A DNA stretch of 64,000 bases from Actinomadura craniellae (GCF_003289645.1 NZ_QLYX01000011.1:124001-188000); one strand, 5' to 3'. Positions 52,132 through 60,294 are shown, numbered from the stretch's first letter. The notes: generated from the letters alone by a model not told the origin. Made by a program: numbers and translations.

Positions 52132-52278
52132 GGGGTTCTCCTCGCGCTCCGGTCCGTGCCGGCACGAACCTAGACCGGTGCACTGACAGAACTCGTCGAA
52201 CGACCACCACCAGGAGGGCTGGGCGGCTTCGCCGGGCGGGCATTCGATGTCCGGCGCGGCGTCCGCTCCGGCGGCCTC

Positions 52279-52300
52279 TTGACCTCGAGTCGAGTTGAGG
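52279..52300 (+). promoter_or_regulatory. SoxR/MerR-type box overlapping a promoter
   Basis: CCTCGAGTCGAGTTGAGG (52283-52300) matches 14 of 18 positions of the SoxR consensus CCTCAAGTTAACTTGAGG. It overlaps a -35-like TTGACC at 52279, the usual placement for MerR-family activators. The start of the downstream gene is 16 bp later. Confidence 0.6.
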
Positions 52301-52315
52301 TCCCAGAGTGGTGGC

Positions 52316-52741
52316 ATGGTCTTCACAGCAGCCGAGCGCGACTACCTGGGCATCCACCGGCGCGGGCACCTGGCCACCATCGGGCCCGGCGGAGCACCGC
52401 AGGTCAAACCCATCGCCTACATCCTGACCGGCGACGCCATCGACATCGGCGGGCCGAACCTGACCGATTCGCGGAAGTACCGCAACATCCAGGCCGACCC
52501 CAGGGTCTCCTTCGCTCTCGACGACGAAGCCGAAGAGCCCGTGGGCCCCGGCGGCCAGACCGGCCGCGGCCTGGAGATCCGCGGCACCGCCGAACTGCTC
52601 GTCCTGGAGGACGAACTCCTGCCGGGCTTCAGCCGCGACGTGATCCGCGTCCACCCCCGCCGGATCATCGCCTGGAACATCGACGGCCCCGGCCCCAACA
52701 TCCGCAACGCCGACGGCACCGGATCGGCCACGGCCGGCTGA
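52316..52741 (+). CDS. PPOX-class F420/FMN-dependent oxidoreductase
   Basis: 141 residues, split-barrel flavin/F420-binding fold: GHLATIGPGGAPQVKPIAYILTGDAIDIG, SRKYRNIQADPRVSFALDD and IRVHPRRIIAWNID. Such PPOX class F420-dependent enzymes are common in actinobacteria and reduce quinones or biliverdin-like substrates. The SoxR-type box just upstream suggests induction by redox-active compounds. Confidence 0.88.
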   Translation: MVFTAAERDYLGIHRRGHLATIGPGGAPQVKPIAYILTGDAIDIGGPNLTDSRKYRNIQADPRVSFALDDEAEEPVGPGGQTGRGLEIRGTAELLVLEDELLPGFSRDVIRVHPRRIIAWNIDGPGPNIRNADGTGSATAG

Positions 52742-52808
52742 GAACCGCCCTGGCAGCAGCGGATCCGGGCCTGCCCGGCGTTATCCTGGGCGTGTCCCGA
52801 ACGCCAGA

Positions 52809-52860
52809 ATGGCGGAACGGACATCGAAACCGCAGGTCACGCCCCCCGAAAAGTGGACCC
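52809..52860 (+). promoter_or_regulatory. CRISPR leader of array 1
   Basis: ATGGCGGAACGGACATCGAA and onward, closely similar for about 52 bp to the leader of array 2 at 54076. The conservation of leader and orientation shows that both arrays belong to one system. Confidence 0.7.
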
Positions 52861-53120
52861 GCCGCAATGCCTCGCCCGACTCGAAGGGCATAGAAGCCCC
52901 TTGGCGTTTCGCCTGTTTCTAGGGCGCGTCGCAACGCTCCGCCCGACTCGAAGAGCATGGAAACCAGATGACGGTGGTCCCCAGCAGGCCCTTGACGCTG
53001 ACTCCGGTCGCACCGCCCCGCCCGATCCGAAGGGCATGGAAACGGTCCCATGTGCTGACGGAACCAATTGGTGTCGGTGGCCCCGTCGCAACGTCCCGCC
53101 CGACCAAAGGGCATGGAAAC
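52861..53120 (+). CRISPR. CRISPR array 1 (4 degenerate repeats)
   Basis: Repeats at 52861-52897, 52928-52964, 53007-53043 and 53085-53120, each 36-37 bp, with spacers of 30, 42 and 41 bp. The consensus is GTCGCAACGCCCCGCCCGAC then TCGAAGGGCATGGAAAC. Every copy differs by several bases, so the array is ageing. The 3' GAAAC ending fits type I/III repeats processed by Cas6. cas6 begins 67 bp downstream. Confidence 0.93.
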
Positions 53121-53187
53121 GAGCCGGTGCAGTGACGAACACCCACCTGGTGAGCCGCCGCGGTTTCCGCCGGCCCGGCGGCTGACG

Positions 53188-53928
53188 ATGCCGGCCGCCC
53201 TGACCCTCCGGCTGGTGCCCGACCGCCCCGCCCGGCCCGACACCAGGCAGCTCCACGGGCTGGCGTGCGCGCTGTTCGAGAATTCCACCGACCACCGCGC
53301 GCAGCGCAAACCCTTCACCGTCTGGCCGGTGGCGCCCGACCCCGTCGACCCGGACACCGGCCTGCTGCTACGGGCGAGCTGGCTGGCCGAGGAACCCCTG
53401 CCGTTCGACCCCGACCGGCTCACCGAGGTCCGGTTCGGGTCACGCCGGTGCCCCGTGGCCGCCGCCGACGTCGTGCGGACCTCCCGCGCCCGCCTGGCCA
53501 CCACCGCACCGGCGTCCACCGCGGAACTGACCTTCCGCTCCCCGGCCTACTTCGCCGCCAACGGACGGCGCACCGTCACCCCGGACCTGCGGCTCGTCCT
53601 CGGCGGGTACCGGCGCCGCTGGAACGAACATCTCCCCACCGGCTCCCCGCTGCACCTGGACGACGAACTGGGCCGGGAACTGCACCGCGCCGTCGAACTC
53701 ACCGGCTACGACCTGCGCACCGTCCGCCGCGACGGCGGCCACGGCCACCCCGTGACCGGCTTCACCGGCCACATGGCCCTCGCCCTGACCCCCGACGCCC
53801 CCACCGAACTGCGCGCCGCCTTCACCGCCCTGCTGAGCTTCGCCCCCTACAGCGGCACCGGCGCCCGCACCACCCACGGCTTCGGCGCCACCACCGCCAC
53901 CCTGCACAGGCCGGCCTCCCCGGCCTGA
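53188..53928 (+). CDS. cas6: CRISPR endoribonuclease Cas6
   Basis: 246 residues, two ferredoxin-like halves. The C-terminal glycine-rich loop GTGARTTHGFGATT is the Cas6 signature; an early ENSTDHRAQRKPFTVWPV and WNEHLPTGSPLHLDDEL are typical of actinobacterial Cas6. It cuts the array transcript within each repeat to give crRNAs with an 8-nt 5' tag. It lies alone between arrays 1 and 2; no cas1, cas2 or effector gene is in the window. The ATG at 53188 is chosen because homology begins there. Confidence 0.9.
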   Translation: MPAALTLRLVPDRPARPDTRQLHGLACALFENSTDHRAQRKPFTVWPVAPDPVDPDTGLLLRASWLAEEPLPFDPDRLTEVRFGSRRCPVAAADVVRTSRARLATTAPASTAELTFRSPAYFAANGRRTVTPDLRLVLGGYRRRWNEHLPTGSPLHLDDELGRELHRAVELTGYDLRTVRRDGGHGHPVTGFTGHMALALTPDAPTELRAAFTALLSFAPYSGTGARTTHGFGATTATLHRPASPA

Positions 53929-54075
53929 CCACCCGGCGCCCGGCAGCCGGTACAGCGGTCACCGGATCGGTCGGAGAACGCCCCGGTCGGCGCGGCGGTG
54001 AATCATCAGGTCAGAGCGGGTTTCCTCGTGGCCGCATCACTCGGCAGTTATGCTCGAACCCGGCTACGGCCGAGG

Positions 54076-54128
54076 ATGGCGGAACGGACACCGAAACCCC
54101 AGGTCAGCACCCCGAAGAACCCCGACCC
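54076..54128 (+). promoter_or_regulatory. CRISPR leader of array 2
   Basis: ATGGCGGAACGGACACCGAA and onward to CCCCGACCC, the same leader as at 52809-52860 with a few changes. Confidence 0.7.
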
Positions 54129-54608
54129 GTCGCAACGCCCCGCCCGACTCGAAGGGCATAGAAACAAGACGAGGCCCTCGCTGTTGGCCTTGTAGATGCC
54201 CCCCGTCACAACGCCCCGCCCGACTCGAAGGGCATAGAAACGAACTCCTCGTTCCAGAGCCGCTCGTTGGTGATCGGCTCGTCGCAACGCCCCGCCCGAC
54301 TCGGAGGGCATGGAAACCCGTGGTTCTCGAACCCGTCGTACGAGGCCGTCACGTGTCACAACGTCCCGCCCGACCCGAGGGCATAGAAACGTGTGGCCGT
54401 TCAGATGGGCGTCCAGCGTGTACAGGTCACGACGCCCCGCCCGACTTGAAGGGCATAGAAACAGGTAGAGCGCCACGGCGCAGTCGATCGCGTTGTCGAC
54501 GTCACAACGCCTCGTTTGACCCGGAGGGCATAGAGACCACCCAGGATCTGCAGTTCATCGTGATGGACCCGTCGTAGCACCCCGACCAGGCTCAAAGGGC
54601 ATACGAAC
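54129..54608 (+). CRISPR. CRISPR array 2 (7 repeats)
   Basis: Repeats start at 54129, 54205, 54281, 54355, 54426, 54501 and 54571, with spacers of 39, 39, 37, 35, 38 and 33 bp. The consensus GTCGCAACGCCCCGCCCGAC then TCGAAGGGCATAGAAAC is best kept next to the leader and decays away from it; the last repeat has an extra base and many changes. That gradient is the normal age order of a once-active array. The stretch 54609-54807 after it shows no gene. Confidence 0.95.
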
Positions 54609-54807
54609 GGGCACGTCAGCTCGTCGAGCAGACCTTGTACCGGCTGGGTCGCACTACCCGGCCCGGGTCTGCGCGGTCTTCTCGGCCTGACCGTCGCCGC
54701 CCTCGCTCGCCCCTATGTCCCCGCCGAGGCTTCTCCTCTGCTCGCTCGGGTAGCGGCCGAAGTGATCGCCGCACGTGAGCCGCCGGATGCCTCGTTGCCG
54801 CTCTTTC

Positions 54808-55104
54808 TCATCCGCCGGCGCGTTCGATCACGGTGTCGAGGCGCTTTTCGAGGTGCGCACGGGCGTCCTCGGTGTCGCCTCCGGCTATGGCGATCATGGC
54901 GATTCCGGCGGTGATGATCACGTCGGCGAGTTCCTTCTGCACGTCGTCACGGGTGCCGTGGACGCCTTTGCGGGGGTTCTGGCCGGTGACACCGATGTAG
55001 GCCTGCACGGCTTCGCCGAACTCCTCGGCGATCTTCATGATGCGGGTCTGTTCGTCGATGCCGGCCAGGAAGCCGGAGTGCAGGCGTGCGAGGTGATCCC
55101 ACAT
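54808..55104 (-). CDS. MazG-like nucleotide pyrophosphohydrolase
   Basis: 98 residues. KIAEEFGEAVQAYIG and QKELADVIITAGIAM give the EExxE and ExxD metal-binding pattern of all-alpha NTP pyrophosphatases. Such small MazG proteins hydrolyse non-canonical or phage-derived nucleotides and are frequent on mobile DNA. The ATG at 55104 starts MWDHLARLHSGFLAG. It lies between two CRISPR arrays of different repeat type. Confidence 0.85.
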   Translation of the reverse strand: MWDHLARLHSGFLAGIDEQTRIMKIAEEFGEAVQAYIGVTGQNPRKGVHGTRDDVQKELADVIITAGIAMIAIAGGDTEDARAHLEKRLDTVIERAGG

Positions 55105-55257
55105 GGTCGACCGTCCCGGGGTGTCGGCGTGGCGGAGCGCACGTGACGCTAAGGCATGTCTCGAAGCAAGGTAAACAGCCTCCCCACGGCATCGGCACCA
55201 ACTGCGCCCACCCTCCTGAGGGCCCCTACCAGCAGCAGCGCCAACCACACACTCACA

Positions 55258-55305
55258 GATCCTTCAGCTTTTAGTGCGCTCTAGCGCCTCGGATGCTGAA
55301 GGATC
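55258..55305. repeat. Palindromic repeat family B, single copy with flank
   Basis: GATCCTTCAGCTTTTAGTGC and the complement ending CTGAAGGATC. Its left flank (55236-55257, CCAACCACACACTCACA) is the reverse complement of the right flank of the 11031-11080 copy, so the mobile unit is longer than the palindrome. The sequence after it (GCGCAAGCGGTACCGGTAC) resembles that after the pair at 17418. No gene is seen in 55105-55504. Confidence 0.75.
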
Positions 55306-55504
55306 AAGTCGGCTGAGGCCCCGAGGGGGAAGCGCAAGCGGTACCGGTACTACAGGGAGGCTTTGGCCTTGCTGCGGAACAGGCCATAGGAGGAGCCGAA
55401 ACCGCACCGCTTTGACCTGCGGTGATGCACTACCGCCGGACTGCTGCAAAAATCAGCTCCAGCGGCTTGCCGAACCGGGCCTCGACCTGGGATTTTACCC
55501 TCGG

Positions 55505-55668
55505 GTCGCAGATCATCCCTGGAGGGATAGCAACGCCAGGGTGAGGCGGTGGGCGTCCTGCTCCCGGATGGTCGCAGATCATCCCTGGAGGGATAGCAAC
55601 CTGAAGGTGACCCGGAACATGAACGCGCCGGCGGCCGGGTCGCGGATTATCCCTGGAGAGGACGTAAC
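55505..55668 (+). CRISPR. CRISPR array 3 (different 30-bp repeat)
   Basis: Repeats at 55505-55534, 55571-55600 and 55639-55668. The first two are identical, GTCGCAGATCATCC then CTGGAGGGATAGCAAC, with an internal ATCCCTGGAGGGAT palindrome; the third has 5 changes, as terminal repeats do. Spacers are 36 and 38 bp. The repeat is unrelated to that of arrays 1 and 2, so another CRISPR system, absent from the window, made it. Confidence 0.85.
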
Positions 55669-55749
55669 TTCGTTTGTGTCTTGGGCGGATGAAAGGGCTG
55701 AGGTGCTCCGGAAGATCCGGAGCACCTCAGGGAGCGGGGTAGGGCGGGT

Positions 55750-55959
55750 CTACGCCAGGTCGAGTTTTCCGGCTTTGATTTGGTGGATCAGGTGTCTGAA
55801 AGCCGGTTGGTCGATGGAAAGGGCGGTGTTGGTGGGGTTCTTGCTGTCGCGGAGGCCGATGGCGTCTGGTAGTTGGGCGACTTCGATGCACTGTCCGGAC
55901 TGGCCGCCGCTGTGGCTGCTTTTGCGCCAGGTGGTGGAGGAAACGCTGTTGGTGTGCAC
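55750..55959 (-). CDS. DUF397 protein
   Basis: 69 residues: STTWRKSSHSGGQSGQCIEVAQL, GLRDSKNP, FRHLIHQIKAGKLD. GTG start after GGAGAGCCT, the same leader string as the next gene, which shows that the two came from a tandem duplication. It is the distal member of the second WhiJ-type locus. Confidence 0.92.
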   Translation of the reverse strand: MHTNSVSSTTWRKSSHSGGQSGQCIEVAQLPDAIGLRDSKNPTNTALSIDQPAFRHLIHQIKAGKLDLA

Positions 55960-55982
55960 AGGCTCTCCAGGGAGGAGGGGGG

Positions 55983-56189
55983 TTACGGCAGGTCGAGTTC
56001 TCCGGTCTTGACCTGCTGGATCAGCGTCCCGAATGATGCCCGGTGGACGATGAGGATGGGGCCGGCGGGGTTTTTGCTGTCGCGGAGGCCGACGACGCCG
56101 GGTGCTTGGGCGACTTCGACGCAGTCACCGCTCTGGCCGCCGCTGTGGCTGCTCTTGCGCCAGGTGGTGGGGAGGTCGATCCTGTTCAC
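55983..56189 (-). CDS. DUF397 protein, regulator-linked
   Basis: 68 residues: LPTTWRKSSHSGGQSGDCVEVAQA, GLRDSKNP, FGTLIQQVKTGELD. The GTG at 56189 overlaps the DUF5753 regulator stop by 4 bp, just as at the first locus. Translational coupling keeps it in step with the regulator. Confidence 0.92.
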   Translation of the reverse strand: MNRIDLPTTWRKSSHSGGQSGDCVEVAQAPGVVGLRDSKNPAGPILIVHRASFGTLIQQVKTGELDLP

Positions 56190-56989
56190 AGGCTCTCCAG
56201 GATGTCTTGGATCAGCTTCTCGGAGTCTGAGGCCGAGAGGGTGAGGGATCGGATGCGTTCGAACTTTACGCCAAGCTCGGCGACTCGCGTACCTGTGTCG
56301 ATCATCCGGCCCCAGCCGCCGATGCTTTCGATGTAGGCGACGTCGGGCTCGGTGGGGAAGCTCAGGATGGTGAACGCGCCCTCGGGGCAGATCTGGGCGC
56401 GGTCCGGCACGATGTGGATGGTGATGTTGGGCCTGCGTGCCAGTTCCAGCAGGTGTTCCAGTTGGGCGCGCATGATGTCGCGGTCGCCGAACCATCGTCG
56501 TACGGCGAACTCGTCCAGCAGAGCGACGATCATCGGTGGCTCTTCCCGCGTGAGGATCTCCTGCCGGTCCATGCGCGCGGTGACCAGTTCCTCGAGTTTG
56601 TCGGCGCGCTGTCCGGCGCGCAGGACCGCCCGGGCGTAGTCCACGGTCTGGAACAGTCCGGTGATCACGAAATTCTCGTAGAGGCGGACCATGGTGGCGT
56701 TCGCTTCGGCGTCGGTGAATTCCGGGAAGCTGGCCGGTAGGCCGGTTTCCTCGATGAGGCGCGGGTGCAGGCATTCGAAGAACATGTCCAGGCCGAAGAC
56801 GCCGTCCATGGCCTGGCAGAGGCGGAAGCCGGGGGTGCGGGTGCAGGTTTCGATGCCGCTGATCAGGCTGCCGGAGACGTGCAGCAGCTGGCCGAGGGCG
56901 GGCTGGGACAGTTTGGCCTTCTCGCGTTGCTGCTTGAGGTGGTAGGCGAAGAAGCCGCGGACGGATTCGTCGGGTCGTGCGGGAGGCAT
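56186..56989 (-). CDS. WhiJ-type XRE regulator with DUF5753 domain
   Basis: 267 residues. Helix-turn-helix KAKLSQPALGQLLHVSGSLISGIETCTRTPGF; the DUF5753 part has LYENFVITGLFQTVDYARAVL, VTARMDRQEILTREEPPMIVALLDE, IHIVPD and VAYIESIGGWGRM. ATG with AGGCGA in front. Paralogue of the gene at 18102 with the same DUF397 coupling. The RsbW-like gene of this locus lies downstream on the other strand at 57735. Confidence 0.93.
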   Translation of the reverse strand: MPPARPDESVRGFFAYHLKQQREKAKLSQPALGQLLHVSGSLISGIETCTRTPGFRLCQAMDGVFGLDMFFECLHPRLIEETGLPASFPEFTDAEANATMVRLYENFVITGLFQTVDYARAVLRAGQRADKLEELVTARMDRQEILTREEPPMIVALLDEFAVRRWFGDRDIMRAQLEHLLELARRPNITIHIVPDRAQICPEGAFTILSFPTEPDVAYIESIGGWGRMIDTGTRVAELGVKFERIRSLTLSASDSEKLIQDILESL

Positions 56990-57125
56990 CGGGGTCGCCT
57001 TCCTCTCTGCACTGGGGGGTGTGCGAGGTCCGATTCACGTGTGGAGACGGACTTGTGGCCGAGAGTAACCAGCCCTGCCGAGGATGGGAGGGCACTTCGA
57101 CAAGCTCCCTGACAAGGCGGAACCG

Positions 57126-57500
57126 ATGCAGTCCACAAACCCCCGCAAGGCCCCCATGCCGGCCGCGGAACCGACCCACCGTTCGCTCCCGGCCCCGGGA
57201 AAGGGCAGACCGGAGGGCGCGGACGAGCCGGCGCTCTCCCACCTCCGGGCACTGTGCGCGGCGGTCCAGGCGGGCACCGCCCTCCGGGCCCGGGTGGCCG
57301 AGCGGCCCGGCGACTGCGGCGGGCCGGTCCTGCGGGTGGTCAACCCCGGCGCGGGGCACCTGGCCGAGGAGATCGGCTGCCGGGCCGGGGGAGGGGGGCA
57401 CCGGTTCACCTGGTCCTGGGGGGACGACCTCGGTCCCGCCCGGGACGTGCCCGCCGCCGTGCGGGCGATCGAGCGGGTCCTGGCCGCGGACGCGATGTGA
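57126..57500 (+). CDS. Hypothetical protein
   Basis: 124 residues from the ATG at 57126, which has AAGGCGGA before it; an ATG at 57084 is possible. No recognised domain. The second half reads LSHLRALCAAVQAGTALRARV, VLRVVNPGAGHLAEEIGCR and HRFTWSWGDDLGPARDVPAAVRAIERVLA, which resembles the small proteins that lie beside RsbW-like genes in Actinomadura-type genomes. Its stop overlaps the next start (TGATG). Confidence 0.7.
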   Translation: MQSTNPRKAPMPAAEPTHRSLPAPGKGRPEGADEPALSHLRALCAAVQAGTALRARVAERPGDCGGPVLRVVNPGAGHLAEEIGCRAGGGGHRFTWSWGDDLGPARDVPAAVRAIERVLAADAM

Positions 57501-57742
57501 TGCCCGGCCTCGAAGCCCTGGCGGGGCAGGCCGTCGCGGTGGTGTTCCTGGGGATGGCCTGCACGATCGCCGTCTGGGAGCTGTACCGGCCCGCCGCCAG
57601 GTACGCGCTGTCCCGCCTCTGCCGCATCACCCGGCTGACGGGCCGCGCCGCCGCTCCCCGGGCGGAGACGGCCGGACGGTCCCGCCCGGGGAGGCGCCCC
57701 GTGCCCGCACCGATTCCAGGAGGTGACCGGAACGATGGGTGA
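57500..57742 (+). CDS. Small single-span membrane protein
   Basis: 80 residues. One hydrophobic segment (GQAVAVVFLGMACTIAVWELY) followed by a basic tail RLCRITRLTGRAAAPR. No family recognised. It overlaps both neighbours (TGATG at the front, 8 bp at the back), so it is translated with them and may tether the regulatory ATPase to the membrane. Confidence 0.7.
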   Translation: MPGLEALAGQAVAVVFLGMACTIAVWELYRPAARYALSRLCRITRLTGRAAAPRAETAGRSRPGRRPVPAPIPGGDRNDG

Positions 57743-58205
57743 ATGGACGGACCTGTGCACCCCGTCCGATCGGTGGCTGTACCAGAGCGCCCTGACCTGG
57801 CGGCGCATCTACCCGGGCCGGGCCGACCAGGTGACGCACGCCCGGCGGTTCGTGCGCTCCATGCTCGCCGGGACCGGCCGGTGCGAGGACGCGGAGTTCA
57901 TCGTCTCCGAGCTGGCCTCCAACGCCATCCTGCACACCCTGTCGGGCGCGCGGCGCGGCTGGTTCGGCGTCGAGGTCTCCCTCGCGATGCACGCCTGGAT
58001 CAGCGTCCGCGACCTGGGCGGCAGGAGGACCCCGTCCGCGGTGGTGCCCGCGGGCTCGGTGAACGGGCTGCGCGAGAACGGCCGGGGCCTGCCCGCGGTC
58101 GCCGAGCTGGCCCTGGCCACCGGCTACAACGGGGACCCGGTCGGCGGCCACACGGTCTGGGCGCAACTGGGCCTGCCGCCGGAACCGCCGCTGGAGGTGC
58201 CGTGA
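57735..58205 (+). CDS. RsbW-like ATP-binding protein (HATPase_c)
   Basis: 156 residues. N box FIVSELASNAILHT, G1 VRDLGGRRTPSA (DxG with a less usual setting), G2 ENGRGLPAVAELA. Anti-sigma-factor kinase relative, as at 19140. The ATG at 57735 follows a perfect AGGAGGTG. It ends a three-gene coupled unit and lies divergently from the DUF5753/DUF397 locus. Confidence 0.88.
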   Translation: MGEWTDLCTPSDRWLYQSALTWRRIYPGRADQVTHARRFVRSMLAGTGRCEDAEFIVSELASNAILHTLSGARRGWFGVEVSLAMHAWISVRDLGGRRTPSAVVPAGSVNGLRENGRGLPAVAELALATGYNGDPVGGHTVWAQLGLPPEPPLEVP

Positions 58206-58416
58206 ACGGCCTCCTCCCGCCGATCGGCCGCCACCGGCGCGCCCGCGAGTGCGGGTGAGGCGCGGACGCGCTCATGCCGTCCGGGCCGAGGCCCGGGAGA
58301 CGGCGCGCCGAGGGTGGGCTCATGCGGTCGAGTCGGGGTTCGGGAGGCGGCGGGCCGGGGGCGGGCTCATGCGGTCGGGTCGGGTCGGGTCCAGGGGCGG
58401 TGCGCCGAGGGCGGGC
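58206..58416. other. Intergenic region
   Basis: Convergent gene ends. The stretch contains four loose copies of a GGGCTCATGCGGTCGGG-like string (about 58300-58420), probably short tandem repeats; no gene is seen. Confidence 0.4.
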
Positions 58417-59562
58417 TCAGGTCGTCGGGTCGAGGTCCAGGAAGTCGGCGAAGGGGTCGTCCAGGCCGGTGGTGGGCTCGTCGCGGCCGAGCAGGCACGA
58501 GTCGAGCAGCGCGCCGATCCGGTCCTGGTCCAGTTGGGGGCCGGTGAGCACCAGGTGCTGGACGCGGTCGCCGTGGTCGGGGGACCAGTCCAGCGCGGCG
58601 GCCAGCCTGCGGGCGGGTGGGGCCGCGTCCCAGCCGGTTTCGGGGAGGGCGGCCAGCCAGGGGCCGGTGTCGGCGACGGTGACGATTCCGGCGACGGCGT
58701 CCCAGGCCAGCATTCGGTCGGGCCGGTTCGCGAGCCAGAACCGGCCCCGGCTGCGCACGGACTCGGTGGCGAGGGTGTCCATGGCGTCGAAGAACCGGGC
58801 CGGGTGCAGGGGGGCGGTGCGGTGCCAGACCACGGTGTCCGCCGCGGGGGTGTGCGTGGGGCAGGGGAGTTGGGCGGTGGCCGGGTCGACGCGGGCCGCG
58901 AGTTCCCGGGTGCACCAGCCGGGGCCGGTGACCGGGGGGAGCGGTTCGCCGGGCATGGTGACGGGGGTCATCGGTGCCAGGTGCCCGAGTAGTTCCCGGC
59001 ACAGCTGGAGATCGTCCTCGTCGATCGGGGGCAGTGGCGCGGGCAGGGGGTCCGCGACGACGAGCGCGGTGGCGTACTCGATCTGGTGGGCCAGCACCTC
59101 GGCCAGGTAGCGCTGGTCGCCGGAGGTGCCCGGTTTGCCGAGTTCGGCCAGTAGTTCGCCCCGGCAGATGTCGGTGGGCATCAGTTCGGCGTCCACCGCG
59201 GTCAGCACGCCGGTCAGCCGCAGGTCGCCGTCCCGGACGGGGAGCGCCTCGGCGATCGACCGGGGCTCGACGCAGTCCCACAGGTCCAGGACCAGCAGCG
59301 GGGCCAGGCTCGCGTGCCGTAGCGCCTCGCGGACCAGGTCGTTGCGGACGGTGCAGGTCACGCAGTCGCCGTCGAGCCGGAGCAGGGACCGGTCGTGCGT
59401 CGTGCCGGCGTCCCGGACGGTGCGCGTCACGAAGCCGTCCGCGGAGTCGCGGAGGTCGTGGTGGATCGCCAGGGCGCCGGGGTGCTCGCGCAGGAGCCGG
59501 TCGACGACTGCGGTGCGGGCCGTGGCGTGCAGCCCGGCCACCAGCACGACGGGAACGGACAT
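58417..59562 (-). CDS. Zur-linked COG0523 (CobW/G3E) family protein with degenerate P-loop
   Basis: 381 residues of the CobW/ZNG1-like family. Where normal members have GxxGAGKTT, this one reads [16 protein letters not shown], so the Walker A lysine is lost. The metal motif, usually GCICC, is [12 protein letters not shown] (CxxC). The C-terminal CobW_C region has [22 protein letters not shown]. It probably handles zinc under starvation without normal GTP turnover. The ATG follows AGAGGGGG. A Zur box lies 16 bp upstream and is shared with the divergent ribosomal-protein operon. Confidence 0.88.
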   Translation of the reverse strand: MSVPVVLVAGLHATARTAVVDRLLREHPGALAIHHDLRDSADGFVTRTVRDAGTTHDRSLLRLDGDCVTCTVRNDLVREALRHASLAPLLVLDLWDCVEPRSIAEALPVRDGDLRLTGVLTAVDAELMPTDICRGELLAELGKPGTSGDQRYLAEVLAHQIEYATALVVADPLPAPLPPIDEDDLQLCRELLGHLAPMTPVTMPGEPLPPVTGPGWCTRELAARVDPATAQLPCPTHTPAADTVVWHRTAPLHPARFFDAMDTLATESVRSRGRFWLANRPDRMLAWDAVAGIVTVADTGPWLAALPETGWDAAPPARRLAAALDWSPDHGDRVQHLVLTGPQLDQDRIGALLDSCLLGRDEPTTGLDDPFADFLDLDPTT

Positions 59563-59577
59563 CGGACCCCCTCTGCA

Positions 59578-59602
59578 AATGAAAACGGTTATCGCTATCA
59601 TT
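59578..59602. promoter_or_regulatory. Zur box
   Basis: AATGAAAACGG then TTATCGCTATCATT, with AATGA/TCATT ends, lies between the divergent COG0523 and rpmB genes. It fits the TGAAAACG-n-ATCA pattern of actinobacterial Zur sites. Zinc-bound Zur would repress both directions. Confidence 0.82.
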
Positions 59603-59744
59603 GCATGCCGAAGGGGCGCCCACGACGCGTTGCCACCGGACGCTGGGCCGCGGTGCGCGGCGAGACCAGCCGCGTACACGGCTCCCGGAACCGGTGGAAC
59701 GAGCCCGATCGTCCCCGCACGCTCCCTGACCGGAAGGAGTTCAG

Positions 59745-59981
59745 ATGTCCCGTCGCTGCCAGCTGACCGGCGCCGAGCCGTCGTTCGGCAAGAAGGTGTC
59801 GCACTCGCACCGGCGCACCTCACGACGGTTCGACCCCAACATCCAGACCAAGCGGTACTGGCTGCCGGGCGAACGCCGGTACGTCCGGCTGCGGCTGTCC
59901 GCCCGCGCGATCAAGACGATCGACAAGATCGGCATCGAGTCGGCCGTCGCGCGCATCCGAGCCCGAGGAGAGAAGGTCTGA
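59745..59981 (+). CDS. rpmB: Ribosomal protein bL28, zinc-free paralogue
   Basis: 78 residues: [39 protein letters not shown]. Only one Cys remains, so the zinc-binding CxxC pairs of the housekeeping form are missing. Such proteins replace the zinc form to spare zinc. First gene behind the Zur box with GAAGGAG before the ATG. The stop overlaps rpsN (TGATG). Confidence 0.95.
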   Translation: MSRRCQLTGAEPSFGKKVSHSHRRTSRRFDPNIQTKRYWLPGERRYVRLRLSARAIKTIDKIGIESAVARIRARGEKV

Positions 59982-60286
59982 TGGCCAAGAAGAGCAAGAT
60001 CGCCGCCAACGAGCGCCGCAAGGAGGTCGTGGCCCGCCACGCGGAGCGCCGCGCCGAACTCAAGCGCCTGATCCGCAGCCCGCACACCGCCGAGGACGCC
60101 CGCGCGGCGGCCGTCCGCGAACTGCGCCGCCAGCCGCGCGACGCCAGCGCCACCCGGATCCGCAACCGCGACGCCGTGGACGGCCGCCCCCGCGGGCACC
60201 TGCGCAAGTTCGGGCTGTCCCGGGTGCGCTTCCGCGACCTGGCGCACCGCGGTGAACTCCCGGGCATCACCAAGTCGAGCTGGTAG
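59981..60286 (+). CDS. rpsN: Ribosomal protein uS14, zinc-free paralogue
   Basis: 101 residues: [30 protein letters not shown] and [41 protein letters not shown]. No CxxC, and the longer length marks the zinc-independent S14 type. Coupled to rpmB; rpmF follows 8 bp later. Confidence 0.96.
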   Translation: MAKKSKIAANERRKEVVARHAERRAELKRLIRSPHTAEDARAAAVRELRRQPRDASATRIRNRDAVDGRPRGHLRKFGLSRVRFRDLAHRGELPGITKSSW

Positions 60287-60294
60287 GAGCACCC

